A DNA stretch of 9,919 nt from Chloroflexota bacterium (GCA_017743585.1 JAGHYP010000084.1:1-9919); one strand, 5' to 3'. Positions 1 through 7,251 are shown, numbered from the stretch's first letter. The notes: a model not told the origin generated them from the letters alone. Numbers and translations are program-made.

Positions 1-654
1 GTGCTGGGCGTGATCGGAATCTTCTTCGGCAGTCTGGGCGCGCTGCGCACGTACGATGCCAAGCGCATGTTGGCGTACTCAACCTTCGGGCAGATCGGTT
101 TTATCCTAGTGGCAATCGGCTGGGGGACGCCTTTGGCGCTGGCTGGCGCGCTGGTCTACGCTGTGAACCATTCGTTCATCAAATCGGCGCTACTGATGCT
201 GACGGGCGTGGTGAGCAGCCGGACTCACAACAAGACTGCCAACAAAGACGAAATCGGCGGCGCGGGCAAGGGCATGGTGCTGACCAGCATCTTGTATCTG
301 CTGGGCGGCATGGCGCTGGCGGGCATTCCGCCGCTGAACGGTTTCATCAGCAAGGTGGCGCTGGTGCAGGGCGGCATTGAGGCGCAGGGTGGCTTGGTGC
401 TCATCTTGGCGGTTGCAGCGGGCTTGATCACGCTCCAGTATATGATCGGCACTTGGTCGCTGATCTTCCAGCAGCCGCCTGACGAAGGCGTGAAGACAAA
501 GCCGAGCGGCGATGCGCAATACGCGCCGTTGATCTTGATCGGCTTGTGCGTATTCTTCGGACTACACGCCACGCCGCTGATCGAGGTGGCGACGCGCACG
601 GTCAGTGACCTAGGCGATCCGTCGCTTTACGTCCGCGCAGTGTTTGGAGGCTGA
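1..654 (+). CDS. mrpD: Mrp-type Na+/H+ antiporter subunit D, C-terminal part (5' end outside window)
   Basis: This is the membrane subunit of the multisubunit Mrp cation/proton antiporter, related to the proton-pumping NuoL/M/N subunits of complex I. The reading frame is open at base 1, and the 217 codons present are roughly the last half of a protein that is usually near 490-500 residues. Visible family blocks are a KRMLAYSTFGQIGF segment (about residues 21-34), NHSFIKSALLMLTG (56-69) with its membrane lysine, and AGIPPLNGFISK (107-118). Several hydrophobic helices follow. The GTG at base 1 is an internal valine codon, not a start. Being followed by mrpE, mrpF and mrpG in the canonical order separates MrpD from MrpA or Nuo paralogues. 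The stop at 652-654 is 2 bp before mrpE. The antiporter exports Na+ (or other monovalent cations) in exchange for protons at the cytoplasmic membrane. Confidence 0.93.
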   Translation: MLGVIGIFFGSLGALRTYDAKRMLAYSTFGQIGFILVAIGWGTPLALAGALVYAVNHSFIKSALLMLTGVVSSRTHNKTANKDEIGGAGKGMVLTSILYLLGGMALAGIPPLNGFISKVALVQGGIEAQGGLVLILAVAAGLITLQYMIGTWSLIFQQPPDEGVKTKPSGDAQYAPLILIGLCVFFGLHATPLIEVATRTVSDLGDPSLYVRAVFGG

Positions 655-656
655 AC

Positions 657-1160
657 GTGGGACGCGCGACCTATGTGTTAGCCACTGCAGCCGTGCTGAG
701 CGCCATCTGGATGGGCTTGACGGCGCGTGTGGATGCGGCGAGTTTCTTGGTCGGCTTTGTGGTGAGCGCGCTGATCCTCTCGCTGATCGGAACGCGCGAA
801 CGGGCGACCGCGCAGCTGAGCCGCTTGCCGCGCCAGCTGTTCAACCTGATTGTATACATCGTGCTCTCGTTCATCGCGATCACGCGCGCCAGCTTCGATG
901 TGGCGCGGCGCGTCCTCGATCCGAAGCTGCCCTTGAAGCCGGGCATCGTCGCCGTGCCGACGCAGGACGAGGAGCAGGATGAGATCATCGCGGCGCTCAG
1001 CGCGCATGCGATCACCATCACGCCAGGGCAACTGGCGGTGGGATTTGACGGCGCAAAAACGATGTACATCCACTGTCTGGATATTGAGAGCGTCGCGACG
1101 GCTGAGCAAGAGCAAGCGGCACGTCTTAAGCGCTTGCGCGCAATCCTAGGGAAAGCTTGA
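657..1160 (+). CDS. mrpE: Mrp-type Na+/H+ antiporter subunit E
   Basis: A 167-residue protein with an N-terminal pair of hydrophobic helices (about residues 5-45) and a third near 60-80, then a soluble cytoplasmic tail, as in MrpE/MnhE. Family hallmarks are LPLKPGIVAVPTQ (about 98-110), ALSAHAITITPGQLAV (about 121-136, matching the usual LAxSITLTPGTL block) and MYIHCLD (about 144-150). The start is GTG at 657. It is chosen because a strong GGAGG at 646-650 lies 6 nt upstream and the mrpD stop is 2 bp away. The stop (1158-1160) is 2 bp before the mrpF ATG. MrpE is needed for assembly or activity of the full seven-subunit complex. Its position inside the mrpDEFG run makes the call firm. Confidence 0.95.
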   Translation: MGRATYVLATAAVLSAIWMGLTARVDAASFLVGFVVSALILSLIGTRERATAQLSRLPRQLFNLIVYIVLSFIAITRASFDVARRVLDPKLPLKPGIVAVPTQDEEQDEIIAALSAHAITITPGQLAVGFDGAKTMYIHCLDIESVATAEQEQAARLKRLRAILGKA

Positions 1161-1162
1161 CC

Positions 1163-1450
1163 ATGAGCAACTTGGCGAACATCGGCGCGCAGATTGCGCT
1201 GATCGTGCTGATCGTCCTGCTAGCGCCGTGCGTGTGGCGCATGGTGCGCGCGCGACATGCCGCCGAGCGCCTGCAGGCGATTGATCTTCTGACCACGCTG
1301 CTGATCGGCATCGTCGTGGTCTTGGCAGTGGTGGAGGGCGTCGCCTTCCTTGTGGATATCGGCATTGCGCTGGCGGCGTTCAGCTTCATCGGCACGCTCG
1401 CCGTTGCGCGCTACCTGAGCGAGGGGGATTGTTCTGATGCTGCTGCGTGA
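1163..1450 (+). CDS. mrpF: Mrp-type Na+/H+ antiporter subunit F
   Basis: A 95-residue integral membrane protein with three hydrophobic helices (about residues 6-25, 42-60 and 66-84) and the conserved interior RLQAIDLLTTLL segment. Both length and topology are typical of MrpF/MnhF. The ATG at 1163 is preferred over an in-frame TTG at 1157 because AGGGAAAG at 1148-1155 gives a 7-nt spacing to the ATG, while the TTG would overlap the mrpE stop. The 3' end overlaps the mrpG start by 14 bp. The last residues (about DCSDAAA) lie in this overlap. It acts as a small subunit of the membrane cation/proton antiporter together with its neighbours. Confidence 0.94.
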   Translation: MSNLANIGAQIALIVLIVLLAPCVWRMVRARHAAERLQAIDLLTTLLIGIVVVLAVVEGVAFLVDIGIALAAFSFIGTLAVARYLSEGDCSDAAA

Positions 1451-1784
1451 GCTGCTCGGCTTAGCAGCGCTCTTCTTCGGCGTGACATTCTCGGTCATCG
1501 GCGTAGTTGGCATGTTGCGCTTGCCGGATGTCTACACGCGCCTGCACGCCTCTGGCAAGGTCTCAACGCTCGGCTTGTGGGGCATTTTGCTGGGCGCGGC
1601 GCTGCTCTTGGAAGGCGCGTTTCCGCGCGCGCTCGCCCTAGCGGTTTTCTTGGTCTTGGTGCAGCCGATCGCCTCGCACGCGATCGCGGCAGCGGCGCGG
1701 TGCAGCGGCGTTCCAATGGCGCTCAGCTTCCGCGACGACATGCCGCCCCTCGAAACTCCGAGCGCTACACCAGAACAGCCATGA
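1437..1784 (+). CDS. mrpG: Mrp-type Na+/H+ antiporter subunit G
   Basis: A 115-residue membrane protein with three hydrophobic helices and the diagnostic MrpG block MLRLPDVYTRLHASGKVSTLG (about residues 26-46, usual form GxLRLPDxYTRLHAaTKaxTLG). The C-terminal ~25 residues are soluble and rich in proline, acidic residues and threonine. The start ATG at 1437 lies within the end of mrpF and has GAGGGGG at 1421-1427 upstream (9-nt spacing). The stop TGA at 1782-1784 overlaps the era ATG (1781-1783), so the Mrp operon flows into era without a gap. It is the terminal subunit of the antiporter complex. Confidence 0.95.
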   Translation: MLLRELLGLAALFFGVTFSVIGVVGMLRLPDVYTRLHASGKVSTLGLWGILLGAALLLEGAFPRALALAVFLVLVQPIASHAIAAAARCSGVPMALSFRDDMPPLETPSATPEQP

Positions 1785-2707
1785 GCGACGCGCAACCCGA
1801 GACGCACGAGTTGTCTCACAGCGGCTATGTGGCCGTGGTCGGCAAGCCGAATGTTGGCAAGTCCACGTTGATGAACCGCATTCTCGGCGAGAAGATCGCG
1901 ATTGTCAGCCCGAAGCCGCAGACCACGCGCTTGCGCCAGCTCGGCATTTACAGCGCGCCCGATGTCCAAGCCATTTTTGTGGATACGCCCGGCATTCATC
2001 AGCCGCGTCACAAGTTGGGCAAATTCATGGTGGGAGTGGCGCGCGCTGCGCTCAGAGACGCAGATGTGATCTTATTCGTGTGCGCATTGTCCACCCTGCC
2101 CGACGACGACGACGTGCGCGCCGCTGCTATGATTCGCGAGGCGGCCAACACGCCTGTGGTCTTGGCGCTGAACAAGCTCGACTTGCTGACGCCTGAGCAG
2201 GTCATTCCGCACGTGGAAGCCTATCGCGCGCTGATGCCAGAAGCGGACTGGGAGAGCCTGAGCGCCCTCAATGGCGACGGCGTTCCCGCGCTGCTGCGCC
2301 GCGTGATCGCGAAATTGCCGCCCGGGCCGCGGTACTATCCCGAAGATCAGCTCAGCACGAGCGCCCTGCGCGACATCGCCGCTGAGATCGTGCGCGAGAA
2401 AGCCTTGCTGAACCTTGAGCAAGAGGTGCCGCACGCCGTCGCAGTGGAAGTGGAAGAGTTCGTCGAGCGCAGCCCCACTCTGACTTACATCCGCGTGGTG
2501 ATCTACGTGGAGCGCGACTCGCAGAAAGGCATCCTGATCGGACGCGGCGGCGCGATGCTCAAGAAGATCGGCTCAGAGGCGCGCGCTGAGCTTGAGCAAC
2601 TGCTCGGCACACAGGTCTACCTTGAGCCATGGGTGAAAGTGCTGAAGAACTGGCGGCAAGATGAGGCCATGCTGGCGCGTCTAGGCTACAGGCTGCGCTC
2701 GTCTTGA
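1781..2707 (+). CDS. era: GTPase Era (16S rRNA-binding ribosome assembly factor)
   Basis: A 308-residue, full-length Era. The GTPase motifs are all present: G1 GKPNVGKS (residues 21-28), G2 QTTR (47-50), G3 DTPG (68-71), G4 NKLD (131-134) and G5 SAL (161-163). A C-terminal KH domain follows, with ILIGRGGAMLKKIGSEAR (about 251-268). By family knowledge Era binds the 3' end of 16S rRNA and helps 30S maturation, coupling ribosome assembly to GTP state. The frame is open further upstream to 1577, but that stretch lies inside mrpG in another frame. The ATG at 1781 gives the normal Era length. It overlaps the mrpG stop as ATGA, with no convincing Shine-Dalgarno of its own, so translation is probably coupled to mrpG. 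The gene converges with acnA. Confidence 0.97.
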   Translation: MSDAQPETHELSHSGYVAVVGKPNVGKSTLMNRILGEKIAIVSPKPQTTRLRQLGIYSAPDVQAIFVDTPGIHQPRHKLGKFMVGVARAALRDADVILFVCALSTLPDDDDVRAAAMIREAANTPVVLALNKLDLLTPEQVIPHVEAYRALMPEADWESLSALNGDGVPALLRRVIAKLPPGPRYYPEDQLSTSALRDIAAEIVREKALLNLEQEVPHAVAVEVEEFVERSPTLTYIRVVIYVERDSQKGILIGRGGAMLKKIGSEARAELEQLLGTQVYLEPWVKVLKNWRQDEAMLARLGYRLRSS

Positions 2708-2841
2708 GACAAAACACTGTTTCAGATATGCTCGCTCGCGCGCCGCGCCTGTTGTGCCTGAACAGCACACTGGTCACAGCTTGAACGGCTACGGCGCGCG
2801 TCGCGCTCAATCTGCTACTGTGCTCACGCCCGCCTTTGAGC

Positions 2842-5559
2842 TCACTGCGCCAGCATCTTGCGCAGCACAGAGGGTAGGATACCGCCGTTGCGGTAGTTAT
2901 CAATCTCCACTTGCGAATCAAGGCGCGCAATGGCGCTGAAGGCGAAGCTCTCGCCGTTCGGGCGCTGCACGCGCACTGTGACCTCAGCGCGCGGCGTGAT
3001 GCCATCGTGAATGCCTTCGATGTGGTAGATTTCCTCGCCCGTCAAGCCATGGCTGGCTGCGCTCTCGCCTGCTTTGAATTGCAGCGGCAGGACGCCCATG
3101 CCGACCAAGTTGCCGCGATGGATGCGCTCAAAGCTCTCTGCCAGCACGGCGCGCACGCCTAAGAGCGCTGTGCCTTTCGCCGCCCAATCGCGGCTGCTGC
3201 CTGTGCCGTATTCCTTGCCGGCGATCACGATCAGCGGCGTGCCGTCTTGCTTGTAGCGCATGGCGGCATCGTAGACGGTCATCTGCTCGCCTGTGGGCAA
3301 GTAGCGTGTGTAGCCGCCTTCCACGCCGCTCAGCATCAGGTTCTTGAGGCGGATGTTAGCGAAAGTGCCGCGCACCATCACCTGATCGTTGCCGCGCCGC
3401 GTGCCGTATTGGTTGAAGTCCTCTTTGCGCACCCCGCGCGAGATCAGATACTGCCCAGCAGGGCTGTCGACGGCAATATCGCCCGCTGGCGAGATGTGAT
3501 CGGTCGTGATCGAATCGCCAAGCAACAGCAAAACGCGCGCATTCCGAATGTCGCTGAGCGGCGGCACTTCGACTGTGAAGTTCTCGAAATACGGCGGGCG
3601 CTGAATGTAGGTTGAGTCCTCTGACCAAGCGTAGAGCAGGTCGCCTTTGGTCGGAACGGCGTTCCAATCTTCATTCGCCGTCTCGATGCCGTTGTACAGA
3701 CGCTGATAGACCTCAGGCTTGGTGGCGGCACGCAGGTAAGCGTCCAGCTCAGCCTGAGTGTACCAGATATCGCGCAGGTAGACGGGCTTGCCGTCTTTAT
3801 CGTAGCCGAGCGGCTCGCGCTCAAGGTCAATATCCACTGTGCCTGCTAGGGCGTAAGCGACCACCAAAGGCGGCGAGGCGAGATAGTTCGCCTTGACCAG
3901 CGGATTGATGCGCCCTTCGAAGTTGCGGTTGCCGCTCAGGACCGCCGCCACCACGAGATTATGCTCGACGACCGCTTGTGCCACTTTCTCAGGCAGCGGC
4001 CCTGAGTTGCCGATGCAAGTTGTGCAGCCGTAGCCGACCACGTGGAAACCGAGCTGCTCGAGGTAATCCAGCAAGCCTGTATCGCTCAGATATTCGGTCA
4101 CCACGCGCGAGCCGGGCGCCATGCTGGTCTTGACGAATGGCTTGACCCGCAAGCCGCGCTCGACCGCCTTCTTGGCGAGCAAGCCCGCGCCGAGCATGAC
4201 CGACGGATTGCTGGTGTTGGTGCAGCTGGTGATCGCGGCGATCACGACCGCGCCGTGCGTCAACTCAATGGTCTGGCCGTTCTGCAAGGTGACGCGCTTG
4301 GCGCGCTCTTCGTCGCTGAGCGCGTAGCCGCGGGCGCTGAGCGGCGCGCTGAGCGCATCTTCGAAGGAGCGCTTCAGGTCGCCGAGTCGGACGCGATCCT
4401 GCGGGCGCTTCGGGCCGGCAAGGCTCGGCTCAACGCTGCTCAAGTCCAGCTCGATCACGTCCGTGAAGAGCGGAGCAGGCGTCTCATCCGTGCGGAACAG
4501 CCCTTGCTCCTTGCAATAGCGCTCCACTAGCTGCACCAGCGACTCTGGACGACCTGTGTACCGCAGATAGTCCAGCGTGACGTGATCCACAGGGAAAAAG
4601 CTCATGGTCGCGCCGTAATCGGGTGCCATGTTGGCGATGGTGGCGCGATCCGGCAAGGATATCTGGCTCAGGCCCTCGCCGAAGAACTCGACGAACTTAT
4701 CCACCACGCCTTTCTTGCGCAAAATTTGCGTGATGACCAGCACCAGATCAGTGGCAGTCGCGCCTTCAGGCAGCCTGCCCGTCAATTTGAAGCCGATCAC
4801 CTCTGGCAGCAGCATGTAATACGGCTGACCGAGCATGACTGCCTCTGCCTCGATGCCGCCCACGCCCCAGCCGACCACGCCTAGGCCGTTGACCATCGTG
4901 CTGTGCGAATCAGTGCCGACTAAGCTATCAGGGAAGGCGACCGTCTCGCCGTTCTCAATCCGCTGCTGCACGACTTTCGCCAAGTATTCAAGGTTCACTT
5001 GATGGACAATCCCTGAGCGCGGCGGCACCACGCGGTAGTTCTGGAAAGCGCTCTGCGCCCAGCGCAAGAATTCGTAGCGCTCGTAGTTGCGCTCGAACTC
5101 TAGCTTGCTATTCACCATCAGCGCATCGCGGCTGCCGAAGGCGTCAACTTGAATCGAGTGGTCGATCACCAGATCGGTCGGCACGAGCGGATTGACTTTG
5201 CGCGGATCCTTGCCCAGCCGTTGCATGGCGTCGCGCATAGCGGCGAGGTCTACCATGCACGGCACGCCTGTGTAATCTTGCATCAAGACTCGCGCCGGCA
5301 TGAACGGCACTTCGCGCGCGGCAGGCGCGGCGGCATCGTAGGTTGCCAATGCCAGCACATCGTCCTCAGTGACATTATAGCCGTCTAGCGAGCGCAAGGC
5401 GCTCTCTAGCAGCACCTTGATCGAGAACGGCAAACGCGAGACAGGCGCAATACCGATTTCCTCAAGCCGATTCAGGCGGTAGAGATAGGCTGTGCCGCTG
5501 CCTGTCTCAAAGGCGGCACGCGCGCCGAACTTATCATGCCTTTGGCTCATAATAAGCAT
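2842..5559 (-). CDS. acnA: Aconitate hydratase A (AcnA/IRP-type aconitase)
   Basis: A 905-residue protein, the normal length for the bacterial AcnA/IRP branch. It interconverts citrate and isocitrate in the TCA cycle using a [4Fe-4S] cluster. The three cluster-ligand cysteines are visible: C446 in ITSCTN, and C512 and C515 in GCTTCIGNSG. Other family blocks are DLVIDHSIQVD (about 129-139), VGTDSHSTMVNGLGVVGWGVGG (about 214-235), LSGNRNFEGR (541-550), GDSITTDHISPAG (681-693) and the swivelling C-terminal domain motif YGTGSSRDWAAKG (784-796). It encodes its own start at ATG 5559 with AGGGAA a few bases upstream. A second in-frame ATG at 5550 is possible and removes only three residues. Its 3' end faces era across 134 bp where I see no good terminator. 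Its upstream region is shared with the divergent propeller gene and contains a striking tandem repeat. Confidence 0.97.
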   Translation of the reverse strand: MLIMSQRHDKFGARAAFETGSGTAYLYRLNRLEEIGIAPVSRLPFSIKVLLESALRSLDGYNVTEDDVLALATYDAAAPAAREVPFMPARVLMQDYTGVPCMVDLAAMRDAMQRLGKDPRKVNPLVPTDLVIDHSIQVDAFGSRDALMVNSKLEFERNYERYEFLRWAQSAFQNYRVVPPRSGIVHQVNLEYLAKVVQQRIENGETVAFPDSLVGTDSHSTMVNGLGVVGWGVGGIEAEAVMLGQPYYMLLPEVIGFKLTGRLPEGATATDLVLVITQILRKKGVVDKFVEFFGEGLSQISLPDRATIANMAPDYGATMSFFPVDHVTLDYLRYTGRPESLVQLVERYCKEQGLFRTDETPAPLFTDVIELDLSSVEPSLAGPKRPQDRVRLGDLKRSFEDALSAPLSARGYALSDEERAKRVTLQNGQTIELTHGAVVIAAITSCTNTSNPSVMLGAGLLAKKAVERGLRVKPFVKTSMAPGSRVVTEYLSDTGLLDYLEQLGFHVVGYGCTTCIGNSGPLPEKVAQAVVEHNLVVAAVLSGNRNFEGRINPLVKANYLASPPLVVAYALAGTVDIDLEREPLGYDKDGKPVYLRDIWYTQAELDAYLRAATKPEVYQRLYNGIETANEDWNAVPTKGDLLYAWSEDSTYIQRPPYFENFTVEVPPLSDIRNARVLLLLGDSITTDHISPAGDIAVDSPAGQYLISRGVRKEDFNQYGTRRGNDQVMVRGTFANIRLKNLMLSGVEGGYTRYLPTGEQMTVYDAAMRYKQDGTPLIVIAGKEYGTGSSRDWAAKGTALLGVRAVLAESFERIHRGNLVGMGVLPLQFKAGESAASHGLTGEEIYHIEGIHDGITPRAEVTVRVQRPNGESFAFSAIARLDSQVEIDNYRNGGILPSVLRKMLAQ

Positions 5560-5613
5560 CCTATTCCCTGTGCGTGTGGCGCACAGCTGACCTCACGACA
5601 CATGCGAACGCGA

Positions 5614-5641
5614 GATGACTTCATCAAGATGACTTCATCAA
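5614..5641. repeat. Perfect tandem 14-bp repeat, near-palindromic operator-like units upstream of acnA
   Basis: Two exact, directly adjacent copies of GATGACTTCATCAA occupy 5614-5627 and 5628-5641. Within each copy GATGA and TCATC are inverted complements around a central CT, so each unit looks like a dimer-binding half-turn palindrome. The pair starts at the last base of a candidate acnA -10 box and covers the predicted transcription start, a classical repressor position. Which regulator binds, if any, is unknown. The repeat could also act in the acnA mRNA leader. Confidence 0.6.
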
Positions 5642-5669
5642 TTGTACGCATAAGCGCGCCATTTTTCTA
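5641..5669 (-). promoter_or_regulatory. Candidate sigma-70-type promoter of acnA
   Basis: Reading the minus strand, a TAGAAA -35 (5669-5664, four of six consensus bases) is followed after 17 bp by a TACAAT -10 (5646-5641, five of six). An A-rich run lies just downstream of the -35. Transcription would begin near 5634, leaving a leader of about 75 nt before the acnA ATG, with the tandem repeat over the start site. It is predicted from sequence only. Confidence 0.5.
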
Positions 5670-5672
5670 GGC

Positions 5673-5702
5673 TAGGCAGATCAGCGCGCTTGCGTGTATG
5701 AT
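5673..5702 (+). promoter_or_regulatory. Candidate promoter of the beta-propeller gene
   Basis: A TAGGCA -35 (5673-5678, four of six consensus bases) and a TATGAT -10 (5697-5702, five of six) are separated by 18 bp. A start near 5709 would leave a short leader of about 28 nt that contains AGGAGAG before the GTG at 5737. It lies back-to-back with the candidate acnA promoter. Confidence 0.4.
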
Positions 5703-5736
5703 CTAGCAGGTGCGGATAGTCAGGAGAGACCTTTTC

Positions 5737-6762
5737 GTGAGTGCATCCTCTAAGACGGATCAAGCGGCTGAGCGCGGCAAGCCAAGCGCAATACGGCGCG
5801 TTCTGTATTTTGGGACCTTTGGCGCAATTGTGATCGGTATCGTGGTGGCGGCGGTTGTGCTGCTGCTGAACGATCTGCTCGGGCGCTGGAGTAGCAGCCC
5901 GCCGCGCGAGCCAAAGGCGCTGGCGCCAGGCGTCAGCATTATGCCATTTCTCAGCTTGAACGATAGCCGCATCTTTCCGTACGGCATCGCCTACGGCAAC
6001 GGCGAGTTCTATGTGAGCCTGTTCGGCGGCAATGCCGTTCGCAAAGTGACCGCCGATGGCGCCATGCGCTTCGTGGCACAGCTAGACGCGCCTGCTGCGC
6101 TCGCCTTCAGCGGCAATACGCTCTACGTGCTGGACTACAATCAAGTTGGCGCGTATAGTTCGGGCGCGCTGAAAGCAATCGCCGCCGACGGCACGTTTCG
6201 CAACGTCAGCGATTCGCCTGCTGCGCGCGGCCTGCCGCTCTTCGCAGGTTTGACGGCGGATAAGCAAGGCAAGTTGTATCTCTCACATCCTGAGAACGGC
6301 ACATTGTGGCGCATTGCGCCCAGCGGCGCGGCAACGCTCTTCTGGACAGCGCCACAGGTCGGCAACGCGCGCCCAAGCCTGACGGGACTCGCCTACGACC
6401 GCTGGGATGACTCGATCATCGTGGCAGACTCAGGCACGGGCAGCATCTACAAGCTGATCACGACCGCTTCAGGCGTCGAAAGCCAGCTGCTTTACCGTCA
6501 GCAAGGTTTCGATCCGCGCGCCTTGGCGGTTGACCCAGCAAGTCGTGTCCTGATCGCGGCTTGGCGAGGCGACAACGGCACGCTCTACCGCCTAGACGCC
6601 GCAAATGGCCTAGTGGCTTTGGCGGAAGGCTTCCGGCAGCCGACGAGCGTGATCGTGGTCGAGAACACAGCGTACGTGGTCAGCTCAGGCGCCTTTGGCT
6701 TGATCGGCGGCGTGGAGGCCAAGCCGCCTTTCCGCGTGGATGCAGTCCAATTGCCGAATTGA
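5737..6762 (+). CDS. Membrane-anchored six-bladed NHL-like beta-propeller protein of unknown function
   Basis: A 341-residue protein. A basic N-terminus (RR near 20-21) precedes one strong hydrophobic helix (about residues 22-47), read as an uncleaved membrane anchor or signal-anchor. A Ser/Pro-rich linker follows, then an extracytoplasmic domain. From about residue 79 there are six similar units of about 40-50 residues. Each has a hydrophobic GLAY/ALAF-type strand, then an LYV/IIVAD-type strand, then a NGTLWRI/GSIYKL-type strand ending in xxDG/xxSG. This is the pattern of an NHL or SMP-30-like six-bladed beta-propeller. I cannot name a substrate or enzyme activity and no lactonase metal ligands were confidently placed. 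GTG at 5737 is preferred over GTG 5710 because AGGAGAG (5722-5728) sits 8 nt before it. The gene is monocistronic, divergent from acnA and followed by a strong hairpin. Confidence 0.8.
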   Translation: MSASSKTDQAAERGKPSAIRRVLYFGTFGAIVIGIVVAAVVLLLNDLLGRWSSSPPREPKALAPGVSIMPFLSLNDSRIFPYGIAYGNGEFYVSLFGGNAVRKVTADGAMRFVAQLDAPAALAFSGNTLYVLDYNQVGAYSSGALKAIAADGTFRNVSDSPAARGLPLFAGLTADKQGKLYLSHPENGTLWRIAPSGAATLFWTAPQVGNARPSLTGLAYDRWDDSIIVADSGTGSIYKLITTASGVESQLLYRQQGFDPRALAVDPASRVLIAAWRGDNGTLYRLDAANGLVALAEGFRQPTSVIVVENTAYVVSSGAFGLIGGVEAKPPFRVDAVQLPN

Positions 6763-6768
6763 GCGAAA

Positions 6769-6801
6769 GTTCAAGGGCTTGCGCGCGACAAGCCCTTGAA
6801 C
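6769..6801. terminator. Perfect 13-bp-stem hairpin, probable (bidirectional) terminator without a T-tract
   Basis: The arms GTTCAAGGGCTTG (6769-6781) and CAAGCCCTTGAAC (6789-6801) are perfect inverted complements around a 7-nt loop CGCGCGA. The hairpin begins 7 nt after the propeller-gene stop. It also lies about 46 nt past the stop of the minus-strand ppdK remnant, so it may once have ended both. There is no T-run after it on the plus strand, and only a short TTTC on the minus strand. Its position strongly suggests termination or mRNA 3'-end protection. Confidence 0.7.
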
Positions 6802-6847
6802 GCTGGAACACTGGATAAACCAGACACAGGACGCAAACTGCGCTGCT

Positions 6848-7150
6848 TCAGTCGTCTTTGGCGCTGCACCCTGCTTCCTTCAGCGCGGCGTGCGCAGCGG
6901 CTAGGCGCGCTACTGGCACGCGGAACGGCGAGCAGCTGACGTAGTCCAAGCCCACTCGATGGCAGAAGGCGATGCTGGCGGGGTCGCCGCCGTGTTCGCC
7001 GCAAATGCCGATCTCAAGATCAGGACGCACCTTACGTCCCCGTTCCACTGCCAGTTCGATCAGGAAGCCCACGCCCTCTTCGTCCAACTGTTGGAACGGA
7101 TTGCGCGGCAACTTTCGCGGGATCGCTTCGGCGCAAGCGCGCGCGATCAC
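6848..7150 (-). pseudogene. ppdK: C-terminal remnant of pyruvate, phosphate dikinase
   Basis: The minus-strand frame encodes about 100 residues. From roughly residue 15 onward they match the extreme C-terminus of PPDK: PRNPFQQLDEEGVG (15-28), AVERGRKVRPDLEIGICGEHGGDPASI (34-60), FCHRVGLDYVSCSPFRVPVARLAAA (62-86), then a short tail and a TGA at 6850-6848. Cysteine 50 in the CGEHGGDP block corresponds to the catalytic acid/base cysteine of the PEP/pyruvate-binding barrel. Intact PPDK has about 870-900 residues. The ATP-grasp domain, the phosphohistidine swivelling domain and most of the barrel are absent here. Upstream of about 7110 no other frame continues the family sequence. The fragment cannot have PPDK activity alone, so I call it a 5'-truncated relic, probably left by deletion or rearrangement. 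No stop or frameshift interrupts the remaining part, which suggests a fairly recent event. The GTG at 7150 is only the first available start codon. Confidence 0.8.
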
Positions 7151-7218
7151 AGGTCTCCGCGCAGCAGACGCGCTATGCTGCGCAGACCATCCAAGCGCGG
7201 CTGCTTATGGTGGTAAGA

Positions 7219-7251
7219 TTGACTTGCTTCGAACGCTCTGTGAGCTATAGT
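7219..7251 (+). promoter_or_regulatory. Weak candidate promoter region of trxB
   Basis: A TTGACT (7219-7224, five of six -35 bases) and a TATAGT (7246-7251, five of six -10 bases) precede trxB. Their spacing of 21 bp is too long for a standard promoter. TTGCTT at 7224-7229 would give 16 bp but is a poorer -35. Since 7151-7275 holds no gene, the trxB promoter should be here, but the exact elements are uncertain. Confidence 0.3.

Noticed and set aside
1577..1780. Long N-terminal extension of the Era frame
   Set aside because: It lies entirely within mrpG in another frame, has low-complexity Arg/Ala/Gly composition, and the ATG at 1781 gives the standard Era length.
2708..2841. Terminator or small RNA between the convergent era and acnA genes
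   Set aside because: Only 4-5 bp stems are visible (for example TGTGC...GCACA near 2754-2770), with no T-run and no tRNA-like features.
2842..5559. Many long open frames on the plus strand opposite acnA
   Set aside because: These are antisense shadows caused by high GC and codon bias. Their translations are Arg/His/Ala-rich without family motifs.
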